Source: an uncultured Muribaculum sp.
GTDB lineage: Bacteria > Bacteroidota > Bacteroidia > Bacteroidales > Muribaculaceae
Length of the DNA: 9,180 bases
NCBI GenBank assembly: GCA_910578785.1
Contig: CAJTSJ010000051.1
Location: forward strand, 1-9,180
Direction of reading: 5' to 3'
The notes beneath the pieces were generated by a model. That model was not told the origin of the DNA, did no database searches, and saw only the letters and a program-made list of their open reading frames with translations. Made by a program: the position numbers and the translations under genes. Shown piece by piece: positions 4,869 through 9,180 of the stretch (position 1 is the first letter of the stretch; every line of letters begins with the position of its first letter).

Positions 4869-5936
4869 ATGAAGAAACATAATTTCTATGCAGGCCCGTC
4901 AATCCTTAGTGAATACACTATAAAGAATACGGCGGATGCAATCTTGGACTTCGCAGGTACCGGACTTTCAATACTTGAAGTGTCGCACCGCAGCAAGGAG
5001 TTCACAGCAGTCATCGAAGAGGCTCAACAGCTGGTTAAGGAATTGCTTGAAGTTCCCGAAGGTTATTCGGTGCTGTTCCTTGGCGGCGGCGCCTCGATGC
5101 AGTTCTGCATGGTGCCATATAACCTGTTGAAGAAAAAGGCCGCATATATCGACACCGGTACATGGGCATCCAACGCCATCAAGGAAGCCCGTCTGTTTGG
5201 AGAGGTTGAGGTTCTTGCTTCGAGCAAGGACAAGAACTACACTTACATCCCCAAGGGATTTGTGGTTCCCGACGATGTGGACTATTTCCACTACACATCT
5301 AATAATACAATCTATGGTACCGAGATTCGCCATGATCCGCAGGTCAACGTGCCTTTGGTTGCCGATATGTCGAGCGACATATTCTCCCGTCCTATCGATG
5401 TGTCGAAGTACGACATCATCTACGCCGGAGCGCAGAAGAATCTGGCTCCCGCCGGTGTGACCATCGTAATCGTAAAAGATGAATGCCTCGGCAACGTGGA
5501 CCGTGCCATTCCTACCATGCTTGACTACCGCACCCACATCAAGAAGGGCTCGATGTTCAACACTCCTCCCGTGCTTCCGATATACAGCGCCCTGCAGACG
5601 CTCAGATATTATAAGGAGCTCGGCGGTGTGAAGGAGATGGAGCGCCGCGACCTCGCCAAGGCCGAAATGCTTTACGAAGCCATCGACTCAAGCAAGATGT
5701 TTGTCGGTACGGTTGAACCCGAGGACCGTTCTATAATGAATGTATGCTTCGTCATGAAGCCTGAATATGACGGTCTTGACAAGGAGTTTATCGACTTCGC
5801 TTCTACAAAGGGCATCGTCGGAATCAAGGGCCACCGTTCGGTTGGCGGTTTCCGCGCTTCGCTCTACAACGCACTCCCCATCGAAAGCGTCAAGGTGCTT
5901 GTCGAAGCAATGAAGGAATTTGAAAAGAACCATTAA
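4869..5936 (+). CDS. serC: Phosphoserine aminotransferase
   Basis: SerC converts 3-phosphohydroxypyruvate and glutamate to phosphoserine and 2-oxoglutarate, the second step of serine synthesis, and acts on 4-phosphohydroxythreonine in pyridoxine synthesis in some bacteria. It is a cytoplasmic PLP enzyme. The 355 residues start MKKHNFYAGPSIL. The PLP Lys is K190 in AGAQKNLAPAG. FLGGGASMQF (70-79) lies in the cofactor-phosphate region and ADMSSDIFSRP (165-175) carries the Asp for the PLP ring. Substrate-binding His-Arg pairs are visible in SHRSKEF (H40, R41) and GHRSVGGFRASLYNA (H322, R323). An in-frame ATG 33 bp upstream was rejected because it overlaps the promoter and adds residues before the conserved start. 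serA follows 13 bp after the stop, so the two form an operon. Confidence 0.97.
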   Translation: MKKHNFYAGPSILSEYTIKNTADAILDFAGTGLSILEVSHRSKEFTAVIEEAQQLVKELLEVPEGYSVLFLGGGASMQFCMVPYNLLKKKAAYIDTGTWASNAIKEARLFGEVEVLASSKDKNYTYIPKGFVVPDDVDYFHYTSNNTIYGTEIRHDPQVNVPLVADMSSDIFSRPIDVSKYDIIYAGAQKNLAPAGVTIVIVKDECLGNVDRAIPTMLDYRTHIKKGSMFNTPPVLPIYSALQTLRYYKELGGVKEMERRDLAKAEMLYEAIDSSKMFVGTVEPEDRSIMNVCFVMKPEYDGLDKEFIDFASTKGIVGIKGHRSVGGFRASLYNALPIESVKVLVEAMKEFEKNH

Positions 5937-5949
5937 TCATAGACTCGAT

Positions 5950-6870
5950 ATGAAAGTATTGGTTGCTACAGAGAAACCGTTTGCCCCGGTGGCGGTCGAC
6001 GGTATTCGCAAAGTGGTGGAAGATGTCGGTTATGAGCTGGAACTTCTCGAAAAGTATACTTCGAAGCAGGAGCTTCTTTCGGCTGTCGCTACTGCCGACG
6101 GTCTGATCATACGCAGCGACGTGGTCGATGCAGAAGTGCTTGATGCCGCAAAGCAGCTTAAGGTCGTTGTACGTGCCGGTGCCGGTTATGACAATGTAGA
6201 CCTTGCTTCGGCCACAGCCCATAAGGTTGTTGTCGAGAACACACCGGGTCAGAACTCCAACGCAGTGGCCGAGCTTGTGTTCGGTATGGCTGTTATGGCT
6301 GTCCGCAATGCTTATAACGGAACTTCCGGAACCGAGCTTAAGGGCAAGCGCCTCGGTCTGCAGGCCTATGGACAGGTCGGCCGCAATGTGGCGCGCATAG
6401 CCAAAGGCTTCGGCATGGAGGTCTCGGCATTTGACCCTTATTGCCCCGATGAGGTCATGACCAACGACGGAGTCAAACCGGTTCATTCGATTGACGACCT
6501 CTATTCAGGCAACGACGTTGTGTCAATCCATATACCGGCCACTCCGGAGACCCGCAAGAGTATCGGATATTACTTTATAACCAATATGCCTCTGAAGGGC
6601 GTGCTTATCAACACTGCCCGTAAGGAAGTGGTTGATGAGGACGGGCTGGCAAAGGCTCTGCGTGAGCGTCCCGACATCAAGTATATGGCTGACGTCAAGC
6701 CTGACAATGCCGAAGCTCTTAAGGAAGAATTTGGCGACCGTGTGTTCTTCACTCCCAAGAAGATGGGGGCGCAGACCTCGGAAGCTAACATCAACGCCGG
6801 TATAGCCGCGGCGCGTCAGGTGGTGGACTACCTGCGCGACGGCATCAATAAGTATCAGGTAAACAAGTAG
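5950..6870 (+). CDS. serA: D-3-phosphoglycerate dehydrogenase, short type without ACT domain
   Basis: This NAD-dependent enzyme oxidises 3-phosphoglycerate to 3-phosphohydroxypyruvate, the first step of serine synthesis and the substrate for SerC encoded upstream. The 306 residues cover the substrate and nucleotide-binding domains of the D-2-hydroxyacid dehydrogenase family: RAGAGYDNVDL (75-85), the Rossmann loop AYGQVGRNVA (139-148, with Ala in place of the first Gly of GxGxxG), and NTARKEVVDEDGL (221-233) with catalytic Arg 224. The usual catalytic His of TPHxGA is replaced by Lys 270 in TPKKMGAQT (268-276). That is the hallmark of the IIIK class described for Entamoeba and found in Bacteroidetes. 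There is no ACT or ASB domain, so classic serine feedback through ACT is not expected. The ATG at 5950 was chosen because an earlier in-frame ATG (5920) lies inside serC. Confidence 0.93.
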   Translation: MKVLVATEKPFAPVAVDGIRKVVEDVGYELELLEKYTSKQELLSAVATADGLIIRSDVVDAEVLDAAKQLKVVVRAGAGYDNVDLASATAHKVVVENTPGQNSNAVAELVFGMAVMAVRNAYNGTSGTELKGKRLGLQAYGQVGRNVARIAKGFGMEVSAFDPYCPDEVMTNDGVKPVHSIDDLYSGNDVVSIHIPATPETRKSIGYYFITNMPLKGVLINTARKEVVDEDGLAKALRERPDIKYMADVKPDNAEALKEEFGDRVFFTPKKMGAQTSEANINAGIAAARQVVDYLRDGINKYQVNK

Positions 6871-6905
6871 GCGGACCTCCGTCAGTGTCTGTCCGATAAT
6901 GTTAT

Positions 6906-6966
6906 ATCCGGAAAGATTTGCATCCATTGCCTTATAGGCGTTGTGTGCAGGCCTTTCCGGATTTTA
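6906..6966 (+). terminator. Probable terminator of the serC-serA operon
   Basis: Bases 6906-6915 (ATCCGGAAAG) and 6953-6962 form a perfect 10-bp stem, followed by TTTATTAG. The 37-nt loop contains a smaller hairpin, GCCT-TAT-AGGC, near 6929-6939. The T run is short, so efficiency is uncertain. Confidence 0.5.
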
Positions 6967-6992
6967 TTAGGAACACAAAAGAAATTTCGTAT

Positions 6993-7496
6993 ATGAGCAA
7001 TCGCCAGATAGGGATCGGGATTACAGACCCGATTGAAGGACTTCGCTACGAGCCGGTGAGTCCGAAGTACAGATCGGTGCAGATTGTCGGTGCGGCCATC
7101 GTCTATGCTCTGCTGGCCGTCATAGCTCTGTTGCTACTGATGCTCGCCGGCAACCTTTGGTGGTGTGTCGCGGCCGAGTCCGTGATAGCCGCCTCGTTCA
7201 TTATCAATCTTGCGGTGCTCAGGAAGGCGTATCTGTTTAAAGGCTATGCGCTCCGCGAGCATGACATCACCTACCGCAGCGGGGTGATATTCCCGAAAAT
7301 CACCACGGTGCCATTCTCCAGAATACAGCAGGTCGGCATCAGTCAGAACCCCGTGTCTAAGTTTTTCGGCCTATGTGCGATTGATGTGGTCAATGGCGCG
7401 CAAGGTTTGTCGTCGATAGCTGTCCGGGGACTCACTAAGGAAAAGGCGGATGTAATCAGGAATGTCATAACGCAAAGACTGAATAGCCAATCATGA
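6993..7496 (+). CDS. bPH2-domain membrane protein, YdbS-like
   Basis: The 167-residue protein has two membrane segments (about 31-52 and 57-77) followed by a bacterial PH-like domain (bPH_2, about 82-160), seen in GYALREHDITYRSGVIFPKI (84-103), VPFSRIQQVGISQNPVSKFF (106-125) and IDVVNGAQG (130-138). This is the layout of Bacillus YdbS. In B. subtilis the ydbS-ydbT pair is in the SigW regulon and is linked to resistance to antimicrobials made by related Bacillus; whether that role holds here is not known. The stop overlaps the start of the next gene by 4 bp (ATGA), typical of translationally coupled partners that act as a complex. An upstream in-frame ATG at 6918 was rejected because it falls within the terminator-like hairpin and gives an unrelated leader. 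Confidence 0.85.
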   Translation: MSNRQIGIGITDPIEGLRYEPVSPKYRSVQIVGAAIVYALLAVIALLLLMLAGNLWWCVAAESVIAASFIINLAVLRKAYLFKGYALREHDITYRSGVIFPKITTVPFSRIQQVGISQNPVSKFFGLCAIDVVNGAQGLSSIAVRGLTKEKADVIRNVITQRLNSQS

Positions 7497-8992
7497 CTGA
7501 CTTCTCCGTGTCTCAAAGAATGAGCTTACGCGCGTTCTTTATATATTTTCTGAAGTTCTTCAGAATTACTTTCAACGCAATCCTTATCTTTCTGATATAC
7601 GAAATTTTCAAGTCTGACGACGCCTTCTCAGGAAATCTCCTGAAGTGCGTTGTCTTGACTGGTTGTGCCGTCGCTTTGGCTTTGCTCCTGGCCTCTGTGG
7701 CATTTTTTCAGATAAAATTTCATGTCGAAGAGGGCAACCTTGTTTACCGTCGCAGCCTGATTAGCCGCGCTACCACAACTATTCCTCTTAACCGCATACA
7801 CACGCTGCGCACCAGGCAAAGTCTTTTCTACCGTATTCTTGACCTTAGGGGCATACTTTTCGACACTCTCGCGTCTAAGGGAGAGGAGATAGAGCTCATA
7901 CTCAGCGAATCTGACTGGCAAAGTCTTATAGGCAGGATTGAACGGCAAGAGCGGCCACGGCCCGCTGTCCCTGATATGCCTCCGGTATGCAGCCGGTCTT
8001 CGTCCAGGAAGTTCAGCGACAAGGCCCTTGTGCTTGACGCGCTGTGTCAGAACCATCTGAAAGGAATGGTGGTGTTGGGCGGATTCGCCGCGGTAGTTTA
8101 CAGCAGACTTTCGGATTTTTCTGAAAACGCCATTGATATGGTTGCGGGCTATCTTGAATCGCATTTCGACCATTTCGCCGTGTCGGCGGCGGGCATAGCC
8201 GTAATGTTGGCCATTACCTATGCTGTGTCGCTCGTGCTTTGGCTCGGAAAAGTAATTCTGCGTTATTATGGCCTGTCGCTTGTATACGACAGCAAGACGC
8301 TGACTTTCAGTCATGGACTGTTCTCCCGACGGAGCAGCCGCTTCGCCCGCGACAAGATATGCACACTCTGGATTAAGCGCAATTACTTTGAGAAGCGATT
8401 TGGACTTTGCACGCTCGCCTTGAAGCAGGCCATGAACTCAAGCGCTCAGAAAGAAGAGGATAACCTGATGATTTACGGGCGCGATTGTTCTGGCTTTTTC
8501 CTTGGATGGTGGTTCGGCCGAGACTACGGGTCGGAGTCGGACATCGCTACAGCGAAATCCGGCAAAGGAGTAATTGCACACTCGCTGTTGCCCGATCTGC
8601 TTTTATCTTCCGCTGTCGCGGCGGCGCTATGTTATACGGGTCTGTACGGCTGGATAATAATTCCGGCCATATACCTGTCAGTGTGCATTGCAAAGGGCAT
8701 CTTAACGATGCGTCATAGCCATATCACTCTCCGGGAGTCATATTTAATCATCGGAAAAGGACGCTTTGCCGAAATAAAGAATTACTTGAAATACGACAAC
8801 GTCGAGGTCGTGAGGCTGATACGCACCCCGCTGTCGCGGTTTACGGGTCGCGTTTCCCTCTCCCTTTCGACCTCAGGCTCAACTTTCACCGTCAGAAGCC
8901 TCATGCAGGGCCAGGCCATGCTCATATATGAGCTGTTGCTCGACAAATCTGTGGTCGGCGAGGATGCGGCTCTTATGGATAATGCTTATTGA
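7493..8992 (+). CDS. bPH2-domain membrane protein, YdbT-like
   Basis: The 499-residue protein fits the YdbT family, with three PH-like units separated by pairs of membrane segments. Unit 1 is about 76-150, with YRRSLISRATTTIPLNRIHT (85-104) and LDLRGILFDT (116-125). Unit 2 is about 260-325, with VYDSKTLTFSHGLFSRRSSR (264-283). Unit 3 is about 408-485, with ITLRESYLIIGKGRFAEIKN (411-430) and the ...NYLKYDNVEVVRL... strand. Hydrophobic segments lie near 18-37, 53-72, 188-203, 228-251, 365-384 and 387-402. It is expected in the inner membrane with the smaller YdbS-like protein, to which it is coupled by the 4-bp overlap. Family members are linked to envelope defence against membrane-active compounds in Bacillus; the role here is inferred only from family membership. 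No later start is likely because the overlap defines the ATG. Confidence 0.83.
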   Translation: MTDFSVSQRMSLRAFFIYFLKFFRITFNAILIFLIYEIFKSDDAFSGNLLKCVVLTGCAVALALLLASVAFFQIKFHVEEGNLVYRRSLISRATTTIPLNRIHTLRTRQSLFYRILDLRGILFDTLASKGEEIELILSESDWQSLIGRIERQERPRPAVPDMPPVCSRSSSRKFSDKALVLDALCQNHLKGMVVLGGFAAVVYSRLSDFSENAIDMVAGYLESHFDHFAVSAAGIAVMLAITYAVSLVLWLGKVILRYYGLSLVYDSKTLTFSHGLFSRRSSRFARDKICTLWIKRNYFEKRFGLCTLALKQAMNSSAQKEEDNLMIYGRDCSGFFLGWWFGRDYGSESDIATAKSGKGVIAHSLLPDLLLSSAVAAALCYTGLYGWIIIPAIYLSVCIAKGILTMRHSHITLRESYLIIGKGRFAEIKNYLKYDNVEVVRLIRTPLSRFTGRVSLSLSTSGSTFTVRSLMQGQAMLIYELLLDKSVVGEDAALMDNAY

Positions 8993-9080
8993 ACTCAGGT
9001 CTTGGTGGCCGGAATGGGCTGGTGTATAGGGAGATGGATGTTGTATTATATATTTTTAACATTATATTTGTACCCTGTTT

Positions 9081-9111
9081 TTTGCAGTTTCAGGTAAAAT
9101 GTCTAACTTTG
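9081..9111 (+). promoter_or_regulatory. Promoter of the initiator tRNA gene
   Basis: TTTG (9081-9084) and TAACTTTG (9104-9111) are separated by 19 bp, an exact fit to the Bacteroidetes -33 / -7 promoter. The tRNA begins 18 bp downstream. A second TATATTTG at 9063-9070 also fits the -7 pattern but has no partner upstream. Confidence 0.75.
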
Positions 9112-9129
9112 CAATCACAAAAGCGATAT

Positions 9130-9180
<51 letters not shown>

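Noticed and set aside
4968..5537. Long minus-strand open frame of 189 codons inside serC
   Set aside because: It lies wholly antisense to a clearly recognised enzyme, has no family resemblance I can see and no start signals; it reflects the codon bias of the real gene.
5920..5949. Upstream in-frame ATG for serA
   Set aside because: It lies inside the end of serC and adds residues before the conserved MKVLVATEKP start.
6918..6992. Upstream in-frame ATG for the YdbS-like gene
   Set aside because: It falls in the loop and stem of the serA terminator-like hairpin and gives a leader unlike family members.
7628..8314. Minus-strand open frame of 228 codons inside the YdbT-like gene
   Set aside because: Antisense to a gene with clear PH-like and membrane features; its composition is His/Arg-rich, as expected of a shadow frame.

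Overview
The window looks like a Bacteroidales chromosome, probably a gut family such as Muribaculaceae. The order is fairly clear; the family is a guess. The evidence is a DUF5606 protein, promoters of the Bacteroidetes TTTG / TAnnTTTG type, starts without Shine-Dalgarno sequences, and an ACT-less phosphoglycerate dehydrogenase with Lys in place of the catalytic His. No rRNA or taxon marker is present to settle it.

Region 1 (about 1-2130) is visibly AT-richer than the rest and reads as an accessory island. It starts with what looks like the end of an IS3/IS150-type insertion sequence. Next come a WG-repeat lipoprotein gene (minus strand), about 365 bp without a gene but dense in nested inverted repeats, and a truncated, frameshifted remnant that resembles the C-terminus of phage/plasmid II/X-family replication proteins. 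Two near-identical 15-bp direct repeats (64-78 and 2113-2127) bracket it. A dead replication gene beside a heavily structured non-coding block suggests a decayed single-stranded-DNA or rolling-circle element that carries the lipoprotein as cargo. That reading is inference.

Region 2 (about 2185-3900) is core genome: the DUF5606 gene (minus), a divergent promoter region, and a two-gene plus-strand unit of a Yip1-family membrane protein and smpB (trans-translation). It ends in a strong hairpin shared with the convergent sigma gene.

Region 3 (3952-6870) holds an ECF sigma factor (minus) and, across a 413-bp divergent regulatory region, the serine biosynthesis pair serC-serA. SerA oxidises 3-phosphoglycerate and SerC transaminates the product; serB is not in the window.

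Region 4 (6993-9180) holds two overlapping genes for bPH2-domain membrane proteins (YdbS/YdbT type), then a well-formed promoter and the 5' part of an initiator tRNA-Met gene cut by the window edge.
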